NCBI RefSeq assembly: GCF_027579695.1
Contig: NC_083582.1
Coordinates: forward strand, 31,200,964 to 31,264,963
DNA: 64,000 nt
Reading direction: 5' to 3'
From: Neoarius graeffei
Lineage: Eukaryota; Chordata; Actinopteri; Siluriformes; Ariidae
Shown here in pieces: positions 21,187 to 31,296 of this stretch (positions are counted from its first letter, which is position 1; every line of letters starts with the position of its first letter). Under the pieces are notes generated by a model. That model was not told where the DNA came from and did not search any database. It saw only the letters and a list, made by a program, of their open reading frames with translations. A program made the position numbers and the translations under genes.

Positions 21187-21563
21187 ATCTCTCATCTCAT
21201 TATCTCTAGCCGCTTTATCCTGTTCTACAGGGTCGCAGGCAAGCTGGAGCCTATCCCAGCTGACTACGGGCGAAAGGCGGGGTACACCCTGGACAAGTCG
21301 CCAGGTCATCACAGGGCTAACACATAGACACAGACAACCATTCACACTCACATTCACACCTACGGTCAATTTAGAGTCACCAGTTAACCTAACCTGCATG
21401 TCTTTGGATTGTGGGGGAAACCGGAGCACCCGGAGGAAACCCACGCGGACACGGGGAGAACATGCAAACTCCACACAGAAAGGCCCTCGCCGGCCACGGG
21501 GCTCGAACCCGGACCTTCTTGCTGTGAGGTGACGGCGCTAACCGCTACACCACCGTGCCGCCC
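21187..21563 (-). mobile_element. SINE family A, full length
   Basis: Second of a same-orientation pair, separated by an ATT-repeat spacer and followed by another (ATT)n at 21568-21591. Confidence 0.92.
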
Positions 21564-21864
21564 AACAATTATTATTATTATTATTATTATTATAATCTGG
21601 TTAAAAGTGACTCAGAATGAGGAACAGGCCAGAATCGAGGCAACAGGTGGCTAAAATACCGTCTGTGTTGTTTGAGTCCATATCCATTAGCTATAACTCT
21701 CTGTAAAGTTGATTTATTATCAGAAGGAACTGCTTCAACAACCCAGTGATTAAAACCCCTGATGATGGATGATCCATCATTTTTGCTGCTGAACTCAGTT
21801 GTTATTAACACCAAACTGACATTAAATTTTTTTTTACAATGCAGAATCTTTCGATAATCTCATA

Positions 21865-22000
21865 CACTCACTGGCCACTTTAATAGGAACTTATTGTTAA
21901 TTCTAAGATTCCTGTTCTTGGCTACAGGAATGGAACCCAATGTGGTCTTCTGCTGTTGTGCTTTTCTGCTCAACACGATTGTAAAGAGTGATTATAGTTC
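21865..22000 (-). mobile_element. Fragment of Tc1-like element (CACTCACCGG family)
   Basis: One terminus after TA, then the inverse of sequence seen at 690-805. The rest is missing. Confidence 0.75.
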
Positions 22001-22059
22001 AGTTGGTCACGTTCAGTACCCAGTATGATAATCACATCATCAGTTTTTCAAGGTACACC

Positions 22060-22151
22060 AACACTTTTGCCTTGCTCAAGGGCACTTAAGACAGTCTAGG
22101 GAATCAAACCAGTAACCTTTTGGTCCCAAAGCTGTTTCTCTAACCATTAGG
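22060..22151 (-). mobile_element. Second tRNA-type SINE (family B), left part
   Basis: The minus strand shows CCATGGCCTAATGGTTAG and GGTTTGATTCCCTAG, that is box A and box B of a different tRNA-like head; the same family is at 38124. It is split by the LTR element at 22157 and resumes at 25430-25445. Confidence 0.65.
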
Positions 22152-22156
22152 CCATG

Positions 22157-22473
22157 TGTGGCAGCGGGGGCGTGGTCAAGCGCCGGTCTGTGACAGGAGG
22201 GCGGAGTTGGGGAAGGTAAGTGGCAGAATCGCTTCACCTGAGTGTAATTAACCTGTGTTTGTGTGTGTGTTCTCCCCAGTAAACCGTGCCCTATTTAAGG
22301 AGGGAGAGTGAGAGCGGAGGGGAGCTCGCTGAGGAGATTCACGAGTGTGTGTGTGAATCTCAGTGTGTTTTGTGTATGCCCGACTGAAAAGTGCGGCAAT
22401 AAAAGCGTAATATTTAATCCTGATCTCTGTCCTGCCGTCTTCTGTGCTCCACCCACACGTTAAACCCGCTACA
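22157..22473 (+). repeat. 5' LTR
   Basis: TG...CA ends, a CTATTTAAGG TATA-like motif, an AATAAAA poly(A) signal near 22400, and then a primer-binding site TGGTGCTGAAACCCGGGA starting at 22475. The matching tRNA was not identified. Confidence 0.93.
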
Positions 22474-22519
22474 GTGGTGCTGAAACCCGGGAGCGGTGGA
22501 GCACCTGTCCTGCAGCCCC

Positions 22520-23407
22520 ATGGAATCCTCCCCGTTCGCGGACTTGGTCCACGCCCTCGCCACGGCTCAGCAGAGCCAGCACCAGGCACTCGTCACGCTC
22601 CGGAAGGAGCAGGAGCGCCGCTTTGAAGCCCTGGTGCTGGCTCAACAGGAAGACCGAGAGGCGTTCCGGCGCCTCCTCGCGTCGGCGGGGTCCACCAGCG
22701 CCCCGGCCGCGGGCCCATCTCCCCTCACCTTGACCAAGATGGGCCCGCAGGACGACCCCGAGGCTTTCATCGCGTTGTTCGAGCAGGTCGCCGAAGCCTC
22801 GGGGTGGCCGATGGAGCAGCGCGCGGCGCGCCTCCTCCCCCTCCTGACGGAAGAGGCGCAGTTAGCCGCACTACAGCTCCCCGCCGACCGCCGGCTGGCC
22901 TACGCCGACCTTCGCCGGGCTGTCCTCCAGCGCGTGGGGCGAACGCCGGAGCAGCAGCGCCAGCGCTTCCGCGCGCTGCGAATGGAGGAAGTCGGCAGCC
23001 CGTTCGCGTTCGGCCAGCAGCTCCGGGATGCCTGCTGGCGGTGGCTGAGGGCCGAAGATTGCGACGCCGAGGGAATCATCGACCAGGTGGCGCTGGAACA
23101 GTTCATCGCCCGCCTACCCGCCGGAACCGCAGAGTGGGTCCAGTGCCACCGCCCGGCGTCGCTGGATCAGGCCGTGGGACTGGCGGAGGATCATCTGGCG
23201 GCTGTCCCGGCGGCAGGACAACGGATGACGTCGTCTTCTCTCTCCTCTTCTCTCTCTCTCTCTCTTCCCCCTCCTCCCGTGTCCCGTCCTCGCCCCATTC
23301 CCCCACCACGGAGGTGGGGGCCGGCTCCACCCCAGCCGGCCCGCCGCACCCATGGTGCCCTCCCGTTTCTCCCTTCTGTGTCTGTCTCTCCCCCCCCCCT
23401 CAGGTGA
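22520..23407 (+). pseudogene. gag with SCAN-like capsid domain
   Basis: ATG at 22520 opens MESSPFADLVHALATAQQSQ, followed by a coiled, Glu/Gln-rich segment and a capsid region (DDPEAFIALFEQVAEASGW to about ASLDQAVGLAEDHL) that has the pattern of the vertebrate SCAN domain, which is known to derive from Gmr1-like gag. The frame then runs through a Ser/Pro-rich stretch and stops at 23407, before the zinc knuckle, which lies in the -1 frame. The shift may be a disabling indel in the CT/C-rich tract or a programmed one; I cannot tell. Confidence 0.85.
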
Positions 23408-25095
23408 GTGACCCTCAAAACACAGCTGCAGAGGGGAGGCCCGGGCCAGTTTGCTGGCGCTGCGGGGAACCGGGCCACCTGCAGCATCAGTGTGCAGCGA
23501 TGGAGGTGGGGGCGGTGGTGCGGATCCCCAACGCGCCAGAGGCTGCCCTCGATCGGGCCGGAGCGTATTGCATACCGGTAAGTGTACAAGGGGCGACATA
23601 TCAGGCGTTGGTGGATTCGGGTTGCAATCAGACCTCGATCCACCAAAGCCTGGTGCAAGACGAGGCATTGGGGGGAGCACAAGGGGTGAAGGTGTTGTGT
23701 GTGCACGGGGATATTCACAGCTACCCGTTGGTGTCGGTCCACATACATTTCAGAGGGGAAAAATCAATAGTGAAGGCGGCGGTTAATCCTCGCCTTACCC
23801 ACTCTTTGATCTTGGGGACTGATTGGCCTGGATTTCGGGGGTTGATGGCACGCCCAGTAAAGAGTAGGTCCTGCCGGTTGTCAGGGGAGGGTCCTGGTGT
23901 CGCTTTGGCTGGAGCTGCGGTCGCAGAGCCGTCTACGTCATCTCCGCGACAGGGTGAGGAGCCCCCGGCCCCTCCTCTTTCTATTGGGGAATCCCTCGCG
24001 GATTTCCCACTGGAACAATCGCGAGACGAGACTCTGCGACACGCATTTGACCAAGTGAGAGTAATCGATGGTCAAACGCTCCAGCCGAACGCCACCCCGT
24101 CCTTTCCCTATTTTTCCATTTTGAAGGATAGGTTATACCGAGTGACGCAGGACACTCAGACGAAAGAGCGAGTCACCCAGTTGTTAATTCCAAAGAGCCG
24201 CCGGGAATTGGTATTCCAGGCGGCTCACTTTAATCCCATGGCGGGACACCTCAGGCAGGATAAGACACTCGCCCGGATAATGGCCCGATTCTATTGGCCG
24301 GGGATTCGCGGCGACGTCCGTAAGTGGTGTACGGCGTGCCGCGAATGCCAATTAGTAAATCCAGCGGCCATTCCAAAAGCGCCCTTGCGCCCCCTACCAT
24401 TAATCGAGACCCCGTTTGAAAGAATTGGGATGGATCTCGTCGGGCCATTAGATCGGTCAACATGAGGGTACCGCTTTATATTGGTTCTAGTGGACTATGC
24501 AACGCGATACCCGGAAGCGGTGCCTCTCCGCAATATCTCCGCACGTAGTATTGCAGAGGCCCTCTTCCACGTCATCTCCCGGGTCGGAATCCCGAAAGAG
24601 ATTCTGACTGACCAAGGCACCTCGTTTATGTCACGAACACTGAGCGAACTGTATGGGCTATTGGGTATTAAGCCGATCCGCACCAGCGTGTATCACCTAC
24701 AGACGGATGCGTCGGACAGAGGGCTGGGGGCCGTTTTGTCCCAGCAGGTGGGGGGAGAGGACCGCCCAGTGTTATACATCAGCCGAAAGCTGTCAGTGCG
24801 TGAGGGGCGCTACAGCACCATCGAGAAAGAGTGCCTGGCGATCAAGTGGGCGGTCCTCGCCCTCTGGTACTACCTGCTGGGGCGCTCTTTCACCCTCTGT
24901 TCGGACCACGCGCCCCTCCAGTGGCTCCACCGCATGAAGGATGCCAACGCGCGGATCACCCGTTGGTATCTGGCGCTCCAACCTTTCAACTTCAAGGTGG
25001 TCCACAGGCCGGGGGCGCAGATGGTCGTGGCGGACTTCCTCTCCCGTCAAGGGGGGGGGGGAGTCGGCTGCGGGCCAGACGGGCGCCCGGCCTGA
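23404..25095 (+). pseudogene. Truncated pol: zinc knuckle, protease, integrase part, RNase H
   Basis: In order: a CCHC knuckle at 23452-23493 (CWRCGEPGHLQHQC); a retropepsin-like protease with VDSGCNQTS at 23611; an integrase HHCC zinc domain 24226-24348; integrase core with GMDLVGP (about 24433) and LTDQGT (24607); then at 24700-24708 the codons Q-T-D lead straight into an RNase H domain (TDASDRGLGAVLS, IEKECLAIKWA, LCSDHAPLQWL, ADFLSR). The third integrase acidic residue, the integrase C-terminus and all of reverse transcriptase are absent. A TGA at 24463-24465 also interrupts the integrase core. Confidence 0.88.
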
Positions 25096-25112
25096 GTCGG
25101 GCGGTGGGGGTA

Positions 25113-25429
25113 TGTGGCAGCGGGGGCGTGGTCAAGCGCCGGTCTGTGACAGGAGGGCGGAGTTGGGGAAGGTAAGTGGCAGAATCGCTTCACCTGAGTG
25201 TAATTAACCTGTGTTTGTGTGTGTGTTCTCCCCAGTAAACCGCGCCCTATTTAAGGAGGGAGAGTGAGAGTGGAGGGGAGCTCGCTGAGGAGATTCACGA
25301 GTGTGTGTGTGAATCTCAGTGTGTTTTGTGTATGCCCGACTGAAAAGTGCGGCAATAAAAGCGTAATATTTAATCTTGATCTCTGTCCTGCCGTCTTCTG
25401 TGCTCCACCCACACGTTAAACCCGCTACA
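25113..25429 (+). repeat. 3' LTR
   Basis: Same length and ends as the 5' LTR; three transitions by eye (around 25245, 25270 and 25375). Confidence 0.93.
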
Positions 25430-25545
25430 CCATGGCTTCCCCAAAGACAAGAGTGATTATAAGTGTTGCATGGCAGCTCGAACCAATGTGTTCATTTTCC
25501 TCTGACCTCTTTTATCAACAAGACGTTTCCACCTACAGAAAGCCT

Positions 25546-26225
25546 TAGCATCGAGGTCTACTGGAAACCCACACACACAGACCAGTACCTACTCTTTGAC
25601 TCTCACCACCCACTGGAACACAAAGTGGGGGTCATTAGGACCTTGCAACACAGGGCTCAGAATACAACGATAGAGGGAAAAGAGAAGGAGCAGAATCACA
25701 TCAAGAAAGCACTTCAGAACTGCAGGTATCCCAACTGGTCTTTCTTCAAGAGCAGAAAAAGGAACATAATGGACAAGGAGGATAACAGGAACAAACGCAA
25801 GAACATTGTCATTCCCTACATTTCTGGTCTATCTGAGAAACTCAGGAGGATCTTCTACAAACACAACATTCCGGTACATTTCAGACCCAGTAACACCCTG
25901 AAGCAGAAACTGGTCCACCCTAAGGACAGAATAGCCAGACACAAACAGGACAATGTAGTGTATGCAATTCAGTGCAGTGAGGAATGCACGGACTCGTATA
26001 TTGGGGAACAAAATAACTGCTTCACAGGCGTATGGCTCAACACAGGAGAGCCAGTTCCTCAGGCCAGGATTCTGCTGTCTATCTTCATCTTAACAACAAA
26101 GGACACTCATTTCAGGATTGCAATGTACGCATTTTAGCCAGAGAGGATCGTTGGTATGAGCGAGGAGATAAAGAAGCCATTTTTGTCAACCTGGAACGGG
26201 CATCACTGAACAGAGGTGGGGGTCT
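25546..26225 (+). pseudogene. Penelope RT end and GIY-YIG endonuclease pseudogene
   Basis: Frame 2 encodes THTDQYLLFDSHHPLEHKVG, a lysine-rich linker with KNIVIPYISGLSEKLRRIF, and the endonuclease start NVVYAIQCSEEC...SYIGE. A frameshift near 26025 moves the rest (HRRASSSGQDSAVYLHLNNK, GHSFQDCNVRILARE, KEAIFVNLE) to another frame. The candidate catalytic Tyr, Arg and Glu of the GIY-YIG fold are recognisable. Coding continues after the first MITE as RHHLSTIYNAVLGTLP. Confidence 0.82.
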
Positions 26226-26227
26226 AA

Positions 26228-26749
26228 AGGCCAATTTATGCTGACAACCCAGTTCTCGCAGATAGCGTCGCAGACAGTGTCTGCGTAGCCCCCCCACCTT
26301 CGCAGACGCTCTGCGCGCACCTCCCAAAAATTGTGACCACCGCAGAAGCCTCGCAGACAAGAGGGCTCTGATTGGTCCACTCTACATCCGCTGTACACGC
26401 ACTTCCGCTTCCCTACTTTCCCGGTTTGGTTTGTTTTCACGACCGGCATTTTTAAAAACATGAGCGAAGATGGAGCAGCATGAAGAGCGGTTGATTGAGG
26501 AAGTACGTACATCTATACGACTCCAGATCTAGTCATTATTAAAAAAAAAAAGTTCTCGTCATTATAAGTAACCGGAGGATAAACACTCCACTAACCACAC
26601 CCACCAACTACTCCTAGCGACTTCGCGCCCCCTTGCGTTGTGCCGGTGAATAACATCGCGCACGCCTATTCCCCCCGCTCAACAATAAATTACAACTGTC
26701 TGCGAAAAGCTATCTGCGAAAGCCTTGTCGCACGAGCATGCAGAGGCCT
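26228..26749. mobile_element. Harbinger-type MITE inside Penelope fragment
   Basis: AGGCC...GGCCT ends and CGCAGATAGC/GCTATCTGCG blocks in inverted orientation. Flanks TAA and TTA fit a TWA target with one later change. Removing it rejoins the Penelope coding line. Confidence 0.75.
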
Positions 26750-26800
26750 TTAGACATCATTTATCAACCATCTACAATGCAGTCCTTGGCACACTTCCCA

Positions 26801-27069
26801 TGCCCCTTTTCCACCAAAGCAGTTGCAGGGCTGGTTCGGGGCCAGTGCTTAGTTTGGAAGCGGGTTTTCTGTTTCCACTGACAAAGAACTGGCTCTGGGG
26901 CCAGAAAAAACGGTTCCGGGCTAGCACCAACTCTTTGCTGGGCCAGAGGAAAGAACCGCTTACGTCAGCGGGAGAGCGGAGTTGTTAAGACCAACAACAA
27001 TAACAAGACCACGAAAGATCGCCATTTTTAAGCGACGAGAAGCAGCAGCTGTACAAACGCAAAGTCATC

Positions 27070-27100
<31 letters not shown>

Positions 27101-27374
27101 GTTGTTGCTGCTTCTTCCGTGTTGTTTTTGCTTCGATATTCGCGCCAAGGTTTATGCAAATGTAGCGACGTAACTGACGTATACAGCGACGTAACTGACG
27201 TATACAACGACGTAACTGACGTATACAGCGACGTAATGACGTGGCTTCCCTTAGCACCGCGAGCTATGGAAAAGCAAACTGGTTCTCAGCTGGCTTGCAA
27301 GTTGAATGAGTTGTGAACCAGCACCAGCACTGGCCCCGAACCAGCCCTGGAACTGATTTGGTGGAAAAGGGGTA
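26801..27374. mobile_element. MITE, CCCCTTTTCCACCAAA termini, second copy
   Basis: Sister of 10223-10730, with the 3-bp duplication CCA (26798-26800, 27375-27377). It contains a (TTA)n run and an expanded 21-bp tandem repeat. Confidence 0.85.
27163..27243. repeat. 21-bp tandem repeat, about four units
   Basis: Units of the form GCGACGTAACTGACGTATAC plus one base, each with TGACGT half-sites. The sister MITE at 10223 has only about two diverged units. Confidence 0.85.
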
Positions 27375-27659
27375 CCAGACAACTGAATGCACACCAAAAC
27401 CCAGCTGTTTTCAGTGACTCACAGGAGGACAGAGAGAATCAGCATTCCATTGATCACCCTAACGACTCTCGAGGCCGTTCACATCCAGCCCCCAGTGACC
27501 CACACCAACAGGATGACTCAACGACACCTTAGATGAGCTTTTCATCCATGAGAGGATAAATACCTGATACTCCCTACTAGTCAGACAGAACTGAAGAAGC
27601 CTTTCGGATGAGAGGTGAAACATCTTCAGGAATCTTCAAGCAAGTCCAGTTGCTCTTTT

Positions 27660-28361
27660 TACCACCCACAGTCACTTACAGAACTGTCATTCGTTCAGTG
27701 TTTTGTTTTTGGTTTTGTGCACCATTCTGTGTAAACTCTAAAGAGTGTTGTGTGTGGAAACCCCAGTAGATTAGCAGTTTCTGAAATACGCAAACCAGTC
27801 CATCTGGCACCAACACCTACGCCACAGTGAAAGTCACACTTTGAGATCATAATTTTTCCCATTCTGATGTTTGAAGTGAACTTTAACTGAAGCTCTTGAT
27901 TTGTATCTGTATGATTTGATGCATTGTGCTACTGTCAAGGGATCGGCTGATTAGAGAACTGCATAAAACCGCAGGGCGGCATGGTAATGCAGTTGGTTAC
28001 CACTGTTGCCTCACAGGAAGAAGGTTCTGGGTTTGAGCCCAGTGGCCAACGGGGGCCTTTCTGTGTGTATGCTCTCCTCGTGTTTGCATGGGTTTCCTCC
28101 AGGTACTCTGGTTTCCCCCACAGTCCAAAGACGTACGGCCAGGTTAACTGGCTACTCTAAATTGTCCGTGTGTGTGAATGATTGAGAGGAGAAAAACCTT
28201 TATAATAATCCAGTAGAAGGCAACGGGAAACCACTACTTTAATTCTTCCCTAGAGACTTTGATGGCTGAAGCTGTCAAAGTAGCCACATCACTGCAGTGA
28301 TATGCCAGACAGATAGATAAAACAGCAGGTGTATGTACCGGTATGTGTGTTCCGGTGAGTG
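27660..28361 (-). mobile_element. Tc1-like element (CACTCACCGG family), split by SINE
   Basis: Reverse-oriented copy with one terminus at 28361 next to TA. The interior is interrupted at 27976-28316. Confidence 0.78.
27976..28316 (+). mobile_element. SINE, variant head with different 3' tail (family C)
   Basis: The head is related to family A, but after GTCCGTGTGTGTGAATGATT the body switches to AAGGCAACGGGAAACCACTA and ends in GATA repeats. A 13-bp duplication (ATAAAAC, one variable base, GCAGG) is at 27963-27975 and 28317-28329. Confidence 0.85.
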
Positions 28362-29335
28362 TATATTTAACCCGTGTGAGGTGCTGTTTAGTAAAATACT
28401 GAGTAACAAAGTGGTGTGATGAAGTGGAGTTACTTTTATCACCCTGAATTTGATCATTTTGCCATTTATTTATTTATTGAATAACTACATCACACATTTT
28501 TATCTGTTTGTTTGGTGAATCAAGTTAATTCCTGTTCTCACAGGGCATCTCCAAAACAGCAGGTCTTGTGTTCCTGGTATGTGTGGTTAGTACCTATCTA
28601 AAAGTAGTCCAAGGAAGGACAACCAGTGAACCGGCAGCAGGGTCATGGGCACCCAAGACTTACTGGTACGTAGAGGGATTGAAGGCTAGCTTGTCTGATC
28701 TGATACCACAGAAGAGCTACTGTAGCACATATTGCTGAAAAATTTAATGCTGGCTGCGATAGAAAAGTGTCAGAACACACAGTGCATTGCAGCTTGTTAT
28801 GTATGTGGCTGTGAAGCTACATACCAGACAGCGTGCCCATGCTGACCCCTGACCACCACCGAAAGCACCTACAATGAGCACATGAGCATCTGACCTGGAT
28901 CCTGGAGCAATGGAAGAAGGTGGCCTGGTCTGATGAATGATGTTTTCTTTTACATCATGTGGACGGCTGGGTGCATGTGCATCACTTACCTGGGAAAGAC
29001 ATGTCACCAGGATGTACTATGAGAAGAAGAAGACAAGCCGGGGAGCCAGTGTGAAGCTCTGGGCAATGTTCTGCTGGGAAACCTTGGGTCCTGGCATTCA
29101 TGTGGGTGTTACTGTACTTTGACACGTACCACCTACCTAAACATTGCTGCAGACCAAGTTCACCCTTCATAGCAACGGTATTCCCTCATAGCAGTGGCTT
29201 CTTTCAGCAGGATAATGCGCCCTGACACACTGCAAAACTTGTTCAGGAATGGTTTGAGGAACATGACAAAGTGTTCAAGGTATTGACTTGGCCTCCAAAT
29301 TCCCCCGATTTCAACCCGATCGAGCATGTGGGATG

Positions 29336-30852
29336 CAGGGGCGCAGATAGGATTTTTGAACTGGGGGGGACTGAGCTGTCAGCAAATGATTCCATTTTGT
29401 GTATGCATGTATGTGTGCGTGTGTGTATATATATATTTATATATACTACCGTTCAAAAGTGTGGGGTCACTTTGAAATGTCCTTATTTTTGAAAGAAAAG
29501 CACTGTTCTTTTCAATGAAGATCACTTTAAACTAATCAGAAATGCACTCTATACATTGCTAATGTGGTAAATGACTATTCTAGCTGCAAATGTCTGGTTT
29601 TTGGTGCAATATCTCCATAGGTGTATAGAGGCCCATTTCCAGCAACTCTCACTCCAGTGTTCTAATGGTACAATGTGTTTGCTCATTGCCTCAGAAGGCT
29701 AATGGATGATTAGAAAACCCTTGTACAATCATGTTAGCACAGCTGAAAACAGTTGAGCTCTTTAGAGAAGCTATAAAACTGACCTTCCTTTGAGCAGATT
29801 GAGTTTCTGGAGCATCACATTTGTGGGGTCGATTAAATGCTCAAAATGGCCAGAAAAATGTCTTGACTATATTTTCTATTTATTTTACAACTTATGGTGG
29901 TAAATAAAAGTGTGACTTTTCATGGAAAACACAAAATTGTCTGGGTGACCCCAAACTTTTGAATGGTAGTGTGTATACATGTTATTTCACCTCCCTCACT
30001 GCCATCACCAGGAACTACCTGCAGGCCAGGACAATGATAACATTTTAACATAGCCTATGGAAATCCAAAGTTTACACATTATCATCACGCACAGAAATTG
30101 CAAAACTGCAAAACTAGTTTTAAAACCGCTAAGGTTAACCATAGCGAGAGGCTGGGTTACGTGTGTGTGTGTAAAGTGTAAACCAGTGCATCCTGACTTT
30201 CTAACTATGCCTGTGTGTTGCGTGAGCGGCAGTCAGTCAACAACTCTTCGCAAAGTTTCCTTATGAAACAATATGCTCGCTGAAATTATGGCAGGGAACG
30301 CCAGATTAAACATTAAAACTGCCTTCTGAGCACTGTATCTACAGGCTACCACCGAAAGAAGGAGGCTACCAGAAAGGCATCTCTACTCCGTACGATTTTA
30401 CTTTCACTACGACATTACTTTGAACAGACTATCAAAAAATTGCAAGGTGATATGCTAAAGTAAGGCGCAGTTTACTTACAGTCTTTTTTTTTTTTTTTTA
30501 AACGATGCAATCGTTTTCTGCCTTTTGGCACCCTTCATCATGCCGTGTTGGGGTCCTGAACTAGGAGGCGCTGTCCCCGATATGCCTGTCAAACTCGTTG
30601 TGGGTAACCATAGCAACCAAGCTCGATCTCGCAACCTGTGCAGTCTGTGCAGTTGCAACTACGTCTGTACTGCTGTGCACCTCAATAAACCGAATGGTAA
30701 TTAGTCTTTTGGTTTTTCCATGAGGTTTGCCTTATGCAAAGAAAGACAGCATAGACGTTTTTTCCTCCCTATAAGTGGGGGGGACCGAACGAGGTGAATT
30801 TAAATCTGGGTGGGACGAATCCCCCCCGTCCCCCCCTCTATCTGCGCCCGTG
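29336..30852. mobile_element. hAT element (CAGGGGCGCAGATA), perfect 8-bp TSD
   Basis: GTGGGATG is duplicated exactly at 29328-29335 and 30853-30860. The ends match the MITE at 8156-8525. It has no transposase frame and contains another element (29446-29972). Confidence 0.9.
29446..29972. mobile_element. Non-autonomous Tc1-like element (CTACCGTTCAAAAG)
   Basis: CTACCGTTCAAAAGTGTGGG and inverse ends next to TA; a short, non-coding copy of a family widespread in fish. It inserted into the hAT element. Confidence 0.85.
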
Positions 30853-31296
30853 GTGGGATGTACTGGACAAACAAGTCTGATCCATGGCGGTCACATCACA
30901 GCTGGACTTAAAGGATCTACTGCTAACGTCTTGGTGCCAGATTCCAGATACCACAGCGCATCTTCAAAGATCTGGTGGAGTCCATGCCTTGATGGGTCAG
31001 AGCTGTTTTATTAGGCAGGTGGTTTTAATGTTATGGCTGATCAGTGTAAGACAAGGAAGTTTGACACAGTAGGATTAATAGTTAAACTTTGGTTTCACCC
31101 AGGTTATAGATTAACTTTGACTCTTGGTCCATATTTGTTCCTTGGAACCATTAGAGCGTTTCATTCCTGAACTTTTGATACCCAGAACTCAAACCGTATA
31201 CAGAGCTGAAGCTGGAAACACTAAGCAGCACTTGACATATTATAATGTGATCAGACAATTATGCTTATAACTAAATAATAACTCCATTGTAATTCA

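Larger units (their letters stand above)
22157..25429 (+). mobile_element. Gmr1-like Ty3/gypsy retrotransposon, internally deleted
   Basis: Two 317-bp LTRs (TGTGGCAG...CGCTACA) differ at three positions that I can see. The 5-bp duplication CCATG is at 22152-22156 and 25430-25434. Inside are a SCAN-like gag, a zinc knuckle, protease, integrase N-part and then RNase H. Integrase before RNase H is the gene order of the Gmr1 group, unlike most gypsy elements. Reverse transcriptase and the end of integrase are deleted. A purine-rich tract precedes the 3' LTR (25099-25112). Confidence 0.92.
25546..27640 (+). mobile_element. Penelope-like retroelement 3' fragment, split by two MITEs
   Basis: Encodes the end of the Penelope reverse transcriptase (VYWKPTHTDQYLLFDSHHPL), linker and GIY-YIG endonuclease. 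The coding order resumes after each MITE (26750 and 27375). The 3' untranslated end carries the block CTGAAGAAGCCTTTCGGATG typical of these elements. The 5' part of the reverse transcriptase is missing. Confidence 0.85.
28540..31046 (+). mobile_element. Decayed Tc1-like element hosting nested insertions
   Basis: Tc1 transposase relics on the plus strand (GGATAATGCGCCCTGACACAC for the second catalytic region; CCGATTTCAACCCGATCGAG for the third) with many stops and frameshifts. It ends TTATGGCTGATCAGTG before TA at 31047. A hAT element sits inside at 29336-30852. The left end is not resolved. Confidence 0.72.

Noticed and set aside
22804-23400. Proline/arginine-rich start of the long frame overlapping gag
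   Set aside because: It is the out-of-frame shadow of gag; real pol similarity starts only at the zinc knuckle near 23452.
23103-23748. Long minus-strand frames opposite gag and protease
   Set aside because: GC-rich shadow frames with Arg/Gly/Glu bias and no family similarity.
25463-25545. First 27 residues of the Penelope frame as coding
   Set aside because: Similarity to the Penelope reverse transcriptase begins only around 25546; the earlier part overlaps SINE and flank sequence.
27163-27243. CRISPR-like array
   Set aside because: The 21-bp units are contiguous without spacers and the genome is eukaryotic.
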